Shown here piece after piece: positions 1-6,084 of a stretch of 32,955 nt of DNA; position 1 is the stretch's first letter; each line of letters opens with the position of its first letter. The stretch comes from Gaiellales bacterium (GTDB lineage Bacteria > Actinomycetota > Thermoleophilia > Gaiellales > JAICJC01). Below the pieces are notes generated by a model. That model ran no database searches and had not been told where the DNA came from. It saw only the letters and a list, made by a program, of their open reading frames with translations. The stretch spans positions 1 to 32,955 of the forward strand of contig DASUHM010000070.1 of assembly GCA_036273515.1 (NCBI GenBank), written 5' to 3'. The position numbers and the translations under genes were made by a program.

Positions 1-2
1 TG

Positions 3-407
3 GCGCCGGACATCGTGACCTTGATCGACAATGCCGAGGCGCTGACCCGCGGCAATGGCGGGGTCAACCTCACGGTCGCACTGTCCTATGGCGGGCGGTC
101 GGAGATCGTCGCGGCAACGCGCGCGATCGCGGCGAAGGCGGCGACGGGCGCGCTCGACCCCGGAGCCATCGACGAAGCCGCGATCGAGCGCCACCTCTTT
201 ACCGCCGACCTGCCAGACCCCGACCTCTTGATCCGCACCAGCGGCGAGCAGCGCATCAGCAATTTCCTGTTGTGGCAGTGCGCCTATGCCGAGCTCGTCT
301 TCACCAAGACGCTGTGGCCGGATTTCGGCCGCGCCGATCTTGAGCAGGCGATCGCCGATTTTGGCTGCCGCGAGCGCCGCTACGGGGCCTCGGTTGAGTC
401 TCGCTAA
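3..407 (+). CDS. uppS: Undecaprenyl diphosphate synthase, 3' part (5' end outside window)
   Basis: Cis-prenyltransferase that condenses isopentenyl diphosphate onto farnesyl diphosphate to make the C55 lipid carrier for cell-wall synthesis. The reading frame is open from base 3, so the gene starts before the window; about 134 C-terminal residues are present. The family signature is clear: an NYGGR-like SYGGR segment, then RTSGEQRISNFLLWQ, AYAEL and WPDF, ending with RERRYG. These are the substrate-binding Arg-rich and dimer-interface elements of UppS. cdsA follows with overlapping ends, as in the common frr-uppS-cdsA-dxr-rseP order. Codon use is unlike the genes after 2 kb: AAT, TAT, TTT, GAT and TTG codons are frequent here and rare there. 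The protein resembles alphaproteobacterial UppS more than actinobacterial UppS (inference from memory of the families). The family call is secure. Confidence 0.93.
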   Translation, partial: APDIVTLIDNAEALTRGNGGVNLTVALSYGGRSEIVAATRAIAAKAATGALDPGAIDEAAIERHLFTADLPDPDLLIRTSGEQRISNFLLWQCAYAELVFTKTLWPDFGRADLEQAIADFGCRERRYGASVESR

Positions 408-1209
408 GGGCAATTCCGACGCATTGCGGGTGGTCTCTGCGGTAGTCCTCGCGCCGATTCCCCTTGCCGCGATCTGGTTCGGCGAGCCCTGGCTGGCGTT
501 GCTCGCGGCGCTGGCCGGCGGTGTGATGTCATGGGAATGGAGCCGGCTTTGCCAGCGGGGCGCGTGGACGCGCAGCGGGACGGTGCTGGTGGCGGTGGTC
601 GTCACCGCCGTCGCGGGCGGGGCGGCGGGCGGCGTCTGGCCGGGGGTGGCGGTCGCGGTGCTCGGCGCCGGGCTCGTCGCCGGGTTGGCGCGGTTGTGGC
701 GCGAAGGCGAAGCCGCCTGGCTCGGATTCGGCGTTATTTGGGTCGCGGTGCCGTGCATCCTTCTGTTGTGGCTGGCCCGTCCGGACAATGCCGGCCGCGC
801 CACGGTGCTGTGGCTGTTCGCGGTCGTCTGGGCGACCGATATCGGCGCCTATGCGGTCGGGCGAGCGATCGGGGGACCCCGGCTCGCGCCGCGGTGGAGC
901 CCCGGCAAGACCTGGGCCGGGCTCGTGGGCGGGACGATATGCGCCGGACTTGTCGGCTGGGCCGCGGCGTTAGCGGTTGAGAGCGTGCCGGTAGTGCCAC
1001 TGGTGCTGGCGAGCGCGGGACTTGCGATTGTCGAGCAGTTCGGCGATCTTGCGGAATCGGCGGCCAAGCGAAGGTTCGGTGTGAAGGACTCGAGCGGCCT
1101 CATCCCCGGCCATGGCGGCCTCCTCGACCGGCTCGACGGATTGCTCGCCGTAATCCCGGCCGTGGCCCTCTTGACCCTCTTCGGCGGCGGTGTGCTGATA
1201 TGGCGGTAA
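394..1209 (+). CDS. cdsA: Phosphatidate cytidylyltransferase (CDP-diacylglycerol synthase)
   Basis: Integral membrane enzyme that makes CDP-diacylglycerol from CTP and phosphatidic acid for phospholipid synthesis. The 271-residue product has successive hydrophobic segments and ends with the CTP_transf_1 signature: SAAKRRFGVKDSSGLIPGHG followed by G-L-L-D-R-L-D. An ATDIGAYAVGR segment and a SPGKTWAG segment, both typical of the family, precede it. I chose the TTG at 394 because it gives a normal short N-terminus before the first membrane segment. The reading frame extends upstream to 286, but that part only shadows uppS. It overlaps the uppS stop by 14 nt and the dxr start by 10 nt, so translation is probably coupled. 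It shares the alphaproteobacterial flavour and relaxed codon use of uppS. A GTG at 430 is a less likely start. Confidence 0.92.
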   Translation: MSLAKGNSDALRVVSAVVLAPIPLAAIWFGEPWLALLAALAGGVMSWEWSRLCQRGAWTRSGTVLVAVVVTAVAGGAAGGVWPGVAVAVLGAGLVAGLARLWREGEAAWLGFGVIWVAVPCILLLWLARPDNAGRATVLWLFAVVWATDIGAYAVGRAIGGPRLAPRWSPGKTWAGLVGGTICAGLVGWAAALAVESVPVVPLVLASAGLAIVEQFGDLAESAAKRRFGVKDSSGLIPGHGGLLDRLDGLLAVIPAVALLTLFGGGVLIWR

Positions 1210-2390
1210 GCGCGGCGGTGCCGCTCGCCGAGCGGCAGCGGCGGATCACGATCCTCGGCTCGACCGGTTCGATCGGCCGCAGCACGATCGATCTCATCAT
1301 GCGCAACCGCGACCGCTTCACGGTCGAGGCCGTCACCGCGAACCGCAACGCCATCTCGCTCGCGGAACAGGCGCGGACCCTCGGTGCGCGCTTTGCCGCG
1401 GTGGCCGATCCGGCCCAATACGCGACGCTGAGGGAGGCGCTGGCCGGCACCGGCATCGCCGTCGGCTGCGGACCCGAGGCGCTGATCGAGGCAGCCGACC
1501 GGCCCGCCGACCTGGTGATGGCCGGGATCGTCGGGGCCGCCGGGCTTGCCCCGACGCTGACCGCGATTCGCCGCGGCCGCATCGTCGCGCTCGCCAACAA
1601 GGAGGCGCTGGTGTGCGCCGGCAGCCTGTTCCTGCGCGAGGTGAAACGGCACGGCGCGACGCTCTTGCCGGTCGACAGCGAGCACAACGCGATCTGGCAA
1701 TGCTTCGACTTCGAGCGCGTCGACGCGATCGAATCGATCACGCTGACCGCGAGCGGCGGTCCGTTCCGCGAGCGGACGATGGACGAGATGCGCGGCGTGA
1801 CGCCGCAGCAGGCGGTCGCCCACCCGACCTGGAACATGGGCGCGAAAATCTCGATCGACTCGGCGACGCTGATGAACAAGGGCCTCGAGGTGATCGAGGC
1901 GCACCACCTGTTCGGGATGGGCTACGACGACATCGAGGTCGTCGTCCACCCGCAGTCGATCGTCCACGGCATGGTGCGCTACCGCGACGGCGCGCTGCTC
2001 GCGCACGTCGGCTATCCCGATATGCGGGTGCCGATCTCGTGGGCGCTCACCTATCCCGAGCGGGCGGCGACGCCGGTGCCGTCGCTCGACCTGGCCGCGC
2101 CGCTTCGGCTCGACTTCGAGCCACCCGACCTGGCCACGTTCCGCTGCCTGGCGCTGGCCTGCGCCGCCGGGCGCGAGGGCGGCACGGCCCCGTGCGTCCT
2201 GAACGCCGCGAACGAGGCGGCGGTGGCGTCGTTCCTGGACAGCCGGATCGGCTTCCTCGACATCGCCGCTCTGGTCGAGCGCGCCCTCGACGAGGTGGCC
2301 TCCGAGCCGCTGGCGTCGCTGGGCCAGCTCGAGGAGGCGGACGCCCGCGCCCGCGCGGCCGTCCACGACGCGGTGAGGACGGCCGCGTGA
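1200..2390 (+). CDS. dxr: 1-deoxy-D-xylulose 5-phosphate reductoisomerase (apparent mosaic)
   Basis: Second enzyme of the MEP isoprenoid pathway: NADPH-dependent conversion of DXP to MEP, needing a divalent metal. The 396-residue product carries the NADPH motif GSTGSIG, LANKEAL, the metal and substrate motif PVDSEHNAIWQ, the loop SGGPFR, the SATLMNKGLEVIEAHH block, VHPQSIVHGM, and NAANEAAV near the C-terminal domain. Length is normal. The ATG at 1200 overlaps the end of cdsA, and the stop overlaps rseP. The front (to about residue 222) reads alphaproteobacterial, for example ALVCAG, KRHGATLLPVDSEHNAIWQ and MGAKIS. The rest, for example GYPDMRVPISWAL and GGTAPCVLNAANEAAV, reads actinobacterial. 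A change in codon use roughly coincides. The enzyme call is firm; the mosaic reading is inference and is discussed in the findings. Confidence 0.95.
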   Translation: MAVSAAVPLAERQRRITILGSTGSIGRSTIDLIMRNRDRFTVEAVTANRNAISLAEQARTLGARFAAVADPAQYATLREALAGTGIAVGCGPEALIEAADRPADLVMAGIVGAAGLAPTLTAIRRGRIVALANKEALVCAGSLFLREVKRHGATLLPVDSEHNAIWQCFDFERVDAIESITLTASGGPFRERTMDEMRGVTPQQAVAHPTWNMGAKISIDSATLMNKGLEVIEAHHLFGMGYDDIEVVVHPQSIVHGMVRYRDGALLAHVGYPDMRVPISWALTYPERAATPVPSLDLAAPLRLDFEPPDLATFRCLALACAAGREGGTAPCVLNAANEAAVASFLDSRIGFLDIAALVERALDEVASEPLASLGQLEEADARARAAVHDAVRTAA

Positions 2391-3640
2391 GCTTCTTCGT
2401 CGCCGTCTTCGGCCTGCTCCTGCTGGTCGCCATCCACGAGCTCGGCCACTTCAGCGCCGCCAAGGCGACCGGGATGCGCGCGCTGCGGTTCTACCTGGGC
2501 TTCCCGCCGGCCATCCTGAAGCGCACCTGGAAGGGCACCGAGTACGGCATCGGTGCCATCCCGCTGGGCGGCTTCGTGAAGATCCCGGGGATGCTGCGGC
2601 CCGAGTCGGGCGACCTCTACGACGTCGAGGACGTGCTCGGCGCCGCCCGCGACATCGACGAGGCCGCCGCCCTGCGGCTGGCCGCCGAGCTGGCCGATGT
2701 GCAGCGGAGCATCGATCAGGGCCGCTTCGACGACGCCCGCGAGGCCGGCCGCCGCCTGGCCGCCGAGGTCGAGGCGACCGAGGGTCTGTCCCCGGTGCAG
2801 AAGCGGCGGGTGCTGAAGAGCCTGGAGCGGCTCGACCAGAACCTCGACCCGGCCGCGTACTGGCGCTGCTCGCGCATGCGCCGCCTCATCGTGATCGCCG
2901 CCGGGCCGTTCGCGAACGTCGTCGCCTGCTTCGCCATCCTGACCGCCGTCGCGCTCTACGGCCTGCCGGTCGCCGTGCCGGTGGTGCAGAGCGTGATCGC
3001 GAAGTCGCCCGCCGCCGCCACCGGCCTTCGGGCCGGCGACCGGGTCGTGTCGGTGAACGGGCACGGCTCCGGCGTGAACGGGATCCGAAACTCCATCGCC
3101 GACAGCAAGGGCGGCCCGGTCAAGCTCGTCGTGATCCGCGACGGCCACCGGCTGGCGCTGCGCACCGAGAAGAGCGAGGTGATCGACGGCGCGTACCGGC
3201 TCGGGTTCCAGTTCGGCACGGTGAACCGGCCGTACTCGGTCGTGCACGCGCCGAGGTTCGCCGCCTCGGAGATGTGGACGCTCACGACCGGGACGGTGCG
3301 CGCGCTGGCCGACGTCGTCACGCCGAGCGGGAGGTCGCAGCTGCACTCGACCGTCGGCATCGTGCGCGTCTCCGCCCAGGCCGAGCAGGCCGGCGCCACC
3401 GACTACCTGGTGCTGCTGGCGTTCATCTCGCTCTCGCTCGCGATCTTCAACCTGCTGCCGTTCCTGCCCCTGGACGGCGGCCACATCCTCATGATCGCGC
3501 TGGAGCGCCTCCGCGGCCGGATGGTGTCGCGGGCGGTCTTCGAGCGCGTGTCGGTGCTCGGGATCATGCTGATGGCGCTGCTCTTCGTGGTCGGCCTGCA
3601 GAACGACCTGTCGAGCATCCTGAACACCCAGCCGCACTAG
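2387..3640 (+). CDS. rseP: RseP/site-2 family intramembrane zinc metalloprotease
   Basis: Membrane-embedded protease that cleaves transmembrane substrates, classically anti-sigma factors, after a first extracytoplasmic cut. The GTG at 2387 overlaps the dxr stop by 4 nt (GTGA) and gives a 417-residue protein. H17-E-L-G-H21 is the zinc motif in the first membrane helix, and GGFVKIPG follows near residue 61. A second membrane helix lies at about 165-190, one PDZ domain at about 191-270 (residues GLRAGDRVVSVNG), and the third zinc ligand is in PLDGG (D363), followed by a last membrane helix. Residues about 71-155 form a charged, Ala/Arg/Glu-rich, probably helical insertion before the second helix. 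It is not part of the minimal family fold. Codon use is strongly GC3-rich, like the rest of the window after 2 kb. The substrate cannot be named from this window. Confidence 0.93.
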   Translation: MSFFVAVFGLLLLVAIHELGHFSAAKATGMRALRFYLGFPPAILKRTWKGTEYGIGAIPLGGFVKIPGMLRPESGDLYDVEDVLGAARDIDEAAALRLAAELADVQRSIDQGRFDDAREAGRRLAAEVEATEGLSPVQKRRVLKSLERLDQNLDPAAYWRCSRMRRLIVIAAGPFANVVACFAILTAVALYGLPVAVPVVQSVIAKSPAAATGLRAGDRVVSVNGHGSGVNGIRNSIADSKGGPVKLVVIRDGHRLALRTEKSEVIDGAYRLGFQFGTVNRPYSVVHAPRFAASEMWTLTTGTVRALADVVTPSGRSQLHSTVGIVRVSAQAEQAGATDYLVLLAFISLSLAIFNLLPFLPLDGGHILMIALERLRGRMVSRAVFERVSVLGIMLMALLFVVGLQNDLSSILNTQPH

Positions 3641-3681
3641 CTCGGGAACCTCCGGCGGTCCGGCGGTGTCCAACGACCGTC

Positions 3682-4314
3682 GTGCGATGGTTGATCCTCG
3701 TCGGGGCGTGCATGCTGAGCGGAGGGTGTCTCGGCTCGGCCGGCACGGCCGCGTCCACCTCTGCACCGGCGGCGGCGGCCGTGCGGTTGGTCTCGCTCGA
3801 GACGCCCGCCGTGGACGACTACCGGCTCCGCATGGGCGTACCGGCCTCGTGGCGGCGCTACCGCACGGGCTGCGTGTCGAGCTTCACAGCCACGATGGTG
3901 AATATCGGGATGGGGGAGATGCACCCGCTCGGATCGCGGACGTCGAACCCATCCCCGGGAGTCACCAGGATCGTCTGCGGACCGCCGATCGGCCACTTAC
4001 TCGCTCCGGGCGCGGTTGCGGTGACGTGGACGGCAGGCGCGTTCCCGAGGCCTGTCGGCGAGTCGCCGCTCGCGCGGGTGCCCGGCCGCCTGGTGCGGAG
4101 GCCGGACGGGTGGTTCGAGAAGATCCACGTCGGCGGTGGTCGCGGGTGTCCGCAGCCCACCACAGACGAGACGATCACGGCCGTCCTCGCTGCGCCGTGG
4201 AGCCGCGGCTACTCGTTCGACATGCAGGCGTGTCTGCGCGGCCCGGGCCTCGCGCTCCACCGCCGCGAGGTGCTCTCCATGGTGCGCTCCACGCGGTTCG
4301 TTCGATCGCGCTAG
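3682..4314 (+). CDS. Hypothetical secreted protein, possible lipoprotein
   Basis: Not a family I recognise. From the GTG at 3682 the product is 210 residues and opens with a short basic-hydrophobic leader (MRWLILVGACMLSGGC) that could be a signal peptide. Cys16 in LSGGC is a weak lipobox because the -3 position is Ser; Ala/Ser-rich sequence follows. The mature part has four further Cys (GCVSS, VCGPP, RGCPQ, QACLR), compatible with disulfides in an exported protein. The body contains many aromatic and Gly/Pro residues and no enzyme motif I can identify. It starts 41 nt after rseP and ends just before a palindromic repeat, so it may be the last gene of the rseP unit. No ribosome binding site stands out, so the exact start is uncertain. 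Coding status rests on GC3-rich codons and the leader. Confidence 0.68.
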   Translation: MRWLILVGACMLSGGCLGSAGTAASTSAPAAAAVRLVSLETPAVDDYRLRMGVPASWRRYRTGCVSSFTATMVNIGMGEMHPLGSRTSNPSPGVTRIVCGPPIGHLLAPGAVAVTWTAGAFPRPVGESPLARVPGRLVRRPDGWFEKIHVGGGRGCPQPTTDETITAVLAAPWSRGYSFDMQACLRGPGLALHRREVLSMVRSTRFVRSR

Positions 4315-4319
4315 CCGAC

Positions 4320-4342
4320 AACCGGGGTCAGACCCCGAACGG
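4320..4342 (+). repeat. REP-like palindromic repeat, copy 1
   Basis: The core GGGGTCAGACCCC lies at 4324-4336, preceded by AACC and followed by GAACGG. It begins 5 bp after the stop of the upstream gene. The same unit, with T instead of A at the centre, occurs on the minus strand at 23206-23228, so 22 of 23 bases match between two distant sites. The core is a perfect odd-length palindrome (CGGGGTC, one base, GACCCCG), while the AACC and GAACGG flanks give it a direction. Confidence 0.8.
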
Positions 4343-4380
4343 TGCGCGTTGCAGTGGTGTGACGCTCTCGTGACCGTGGG

Positions 4381-4386
4381 TATTCT
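4381..4386 (+). promoter_or_regulatory. Putative -10 box of ispG (TATTCT)
   Basis: TATTCT lies 9 nt before the ispG ATG at 4396, so the transcript would begin within a few bases of the start codon. A TGTGAC hexamer at 4358-4363, 17 bp upstream, could serve as a weak -35 box. No Shine-Dalgarno sequence is present, in line with leaderless translation. Confidence 0.55.
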
Positions 4387-4395
4387 CACCTGTTG

Positions 4396-5514
4396 ATGGC
4401 CTCGCAAGTGCGGATCAGGGTGGGCGACGTCCCGATCGGGGGCGGATCGCCCGTCGTCGTCCAGTCGATGACGCTGACCGAGACCAATGACGTCGAGGCG
4501 ACCCTCGGCCAGATCCGGCGGCTCGCGGACGCCGGCTGCGAGCTCGCCCGCGTGGCCGTCCCCGGCCGCACGGACGCAGACGCGCTGCCCGCGCTCGTGG
4601 CCGGCTCGCCCCTGCCCATCATCGCCGACATCCACTTCAACGCCTCGCTCGCCCTGCGCGCGATCGACGCCGGCGTCGCTTCCGTCCGCATCAACCCCGG
4701 CAACATCGGCGGCCCCGACAAGGTGGAGCAGGTCGTCTCGCGGGCGAAGGCCGCGGGCATCCCGATGCGAATCGGCGCCAACTCCGGCTCACTGCCCGAC
4801 CACCTGCGCCAGTACGCGACGAACGACCCGCCCGGCGCGCTCGTCGAGGCCGCGCTGGAAGAGGTGCGGCTGCTCGAGAAGCTCGACTACCGCGACTTCA
4901 AGATCTCGGTCAAGAGCTCGTCGGTGCCGGTGATGATCCAGGCCTATCGCCGGCTCTCCGAGAAGGTGCCCTACCCGCTCCACCTGGGGGTGACCGAGGC
5001 CGGCCCGCCGTTCACCGGCACGGTCAAGAGCGCGATCGGGATGGGCTCGCTGCTCGTCGACGGGATCGGCGACACGCTGCGCGTCTCGCTGACCGCCGAC
5101 CCGGTGGAGGAGGTCAAGGTCGCCTGGGAGATCCTGCGCGTGCTCGGCCTGCGCCACAAGGGTCCGGTCATGATCGCCTGCCCGTCGTGCGGGCGCACGA
5201 ACGTCGACGTGCTCGAGCTCGCCGAGAGGGTCGAGGAGCGCCTGGCGGGCTACAACGAGGTGTTCGAGGTGGCCGTGATGGGCTGCGCCGTCAACGGCCC
5301 CGGTGAGGCGGGCGACGCCGACTTCGGCATCGCCGGCGGCCGCGACGCCGGGTTCATCTACGCGCACGGGGAGGTCTTGCGGAAGGTCACCCAGACCTCG
5401 CTCGTCGACGAGCTCTTCGGCGAGATCGACGCGTGGATCGCCGCGGGCATGGTGCGGCCGGAGCGCAAGACGCGCAAGCTCTCGCTGCCCGTGGTCGCTG
5501 CCGGAAGCGTCTAG
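4396..5514 (+). CDS. ispG: 4-hydroxy-3-methylbut-2-en-1-yl diphosphate synthase (flavodoxin or ferredoxin)
   Basis: Iron-sulfur enzyme of the MEP pathway that reductively converts methylerythritol cyclodiphosphate to HMBPP. The 372-residue product has the N-terminal TIM-barrel signature (VVVQSMT, then LADAGCE and RVAVP), INPGNIGG, and RIGANSGSL. The C-terminal [4Fe-4S] Cys motifs are IACPSCGR and MGCAVNGPGEA, followed by GIAGG. Length matches the compact bacterial type without the plant insert. I use the ATG at 4396. A TTG at 4393 is also in frame, but the ATG fits the -10 box spacing. It stands alone between the rseP unit and two small genes, yet dxr lies only two genes upstream, so two MEP steps are clustered here. 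A REP-like repeat separates it from the previous gene. Confidence 0.96.
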   Translation: MASQVRIRVGDVPIGGGSPVVVQSMTLTETNDVEATLGQIRRLADAGCELARVAVPGRTDADALPALVAGSPLPIIADIHFNASLALRAIDAGVASVRINPGNIGGPDKVEQVVSRAKAAGIPMRIGANSGSLPDHLRQYATNDPPGALVEAALEEVRLLEKLDYRDFKISVKSSSVPVMIQAYRRLSEKVPYPLHLGVTEAGPPFTGTVKSAIGMGSLLVDGIGDTLRVSLTADPVEEVKVAWEILRVLGLRHKGPVMIACPSCGRTNVDVLELAERVEERLAGYNEVFEVAVMGCAVNGPGEAGDADFGIAGGRDAGFIYAHGEVLRKVTQTSLVDELFGEIDAWIAAGMVRPERKTRKLSLPVVAAGSV

Positions 5515-5524
5515 CTCCCGAGCG

Positions 5525-5677
5525 CTACTCGGCCGTGTCGCGACGCCGGCAGTAGGCGTCGAACCGGGCGTGCTTGCCCAGGTAGGCCTCGAGCTCCGAG
5601 ATCCCGAACCGGATCCAGTCGTCCACGAACCGCTCGTCCACCGTGAGCTCCGTCGTGGCGGTGTCGTTCGGGTTCAT
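5525..5677 (-). CDS. Small hypothetical protein, 50 aa
   Basis: Not a recognised family. The minus-strand frame from ATG at 5677 to TAG at 5525 encodes 50 residues with a protein-like composition: acidic N-terminus, then FVDDWIRFGISELEAYL and a basic end (RRRD). Every sense codon after the start, except TTC/GAC-type choices, ends in G or C, matching the codon style of the neighbouring genes and arguing for real coding. It ends 10 bp from the ispG stop (convergent) and diverges from the gene at 5763 with 85 bp between them. A longer in-frame extension to 5953 exists but is antisense to the next gene and is low-complexity, so it is rejected. Probably a soluble helical microprotein; function unknown. 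Confidence 0.62.
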   Translation of the reverse strand: MNPNDTATTELTVDERFVDDWIRFGISELEAYLGKHARFDAYCRRRDTAE

Positions 5678-5750
5678 GCCCGCATCATCGGCAGCGGGCC
5701 GGGAGGGCGCGACTCGCCGAAACGTGGTATTCGGGGATGACGCGAATGGG

Positions 5751-5756
5751 TACCAT
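5751..5756 (+). promoter_or_regulatory. Putative -10 box (TACCAT) of the 76-aa gene
   Basis: TACCAT lies 6 nt before the ATG at 5763, the spacing expected when transcription starts at the start codon itself. No convincing -35 hexamer is seen. Confidence 0.5.
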
Positions 5757-5762
5757 GCCGGG

Positions 5763-5993
5763 ATGCTCAACAAGCGAAAAGCAGCTATCGGATACGCGAC
5801 GTACGTCGTCGGCACCCGGGTTGCCAAGCGCGTGGTGCGCCGCAAGGCACACTCCATGCTGAGCACCGCGCGCCGGCGCAGCCGGCCGACGCGCCGGCGC
5901 ACGATTCCGGTGGTCGGCGGCGCTGCCGCGGCCATCGCGGGTGCGACCGTCATCGCTGTGCGGCGCCACCACGGCGCCCTCGGCGAAAGCTGA
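5763..5993 (+). CDS. Small basic membrane-associated hypothetical protein, 76 aa
   Basis: Not a recognised family. The product is strongly basic: an N-terminal RKAAIGYATYVVGTRVAKRV amphipathic or weakly hydrophobic segment and an Arg-rich middle (RRRSRPTRRRT). One probable membrane segment follows in the C-terminal third (IPVVGGAAAAIAGATVIAV), ending in RRHH. This pattern suggests a small inner-membrane protein with basic cytoplasmic parts, but no function can be assigned. The ATG is supported by a TACCAT -10 box six bases upstream. A strong stem-loop 11 bp past the stop suggests it is transcribed on its own. Codon use is somewhat less GC3-biased than in dnaE next door. Confidence 0.6.
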   Translation: MLNKRKAAIGYATYVVGTRVAKRVVRRKAHSMLSTARRRSRPTRRRTIPVVGGAAAAIAGATVIAVRRHHGALGES

Positions 5994-6004
5994 ACCTGCG
6001 GCGT

Positions 6005-6034
6005 CGGGCGGCCGGCTGCAAGGCCGGTCGCCCG
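6005..6034 (+). terminator. Stem-loop, putative terminator of the 76-aa gene
   Basis: A 12-bp stem (6005-6016 with 6023-6034, containing one G-U pair in RNA) closes a 6-nt loop, TGCAAG. It begins 11 bp after the stop at 5993 and ends 35 bp before the dnaE -10 box. There is no T-tract, as is common for hairpin terminators in high-GC actinobacteria. Confidence 0.6.
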
Positions 6035-6069
6035 TCCCGCCGCGCCCCGGCTCCGTCGCCCCCGCTCGA

Positions 6070-6075
6070 TAGACT
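6070..6075 (+). promoter_or_regulatory. Putative -10 box of dnaE (TAGACT)
   Basis: TAGACT lies 9 nt before the GTG at 6085. The surroundings are almost pure G/C, so the A/T-containing hexamer stands out. No Shine-Dalgarno precedes the GTG. Confidence 0.55.
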
Positions 6076-6084
6076 GGCTACCCC

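Noticed and set aside
849-2366. A 505-codon minus-strand frame over cdsA and dxr
   Set aside because: Same composition artefact: Arg/Asp/His-rich with no domain, opposite well-conserved genes.
5525-5953. Longer 142-codon version of the minus-strand small gene
   Set aside because: The extra 92 residues are antisense to the 76-aa gene and look like shadow sequence. The ATG at 5677 gives the natural protein.
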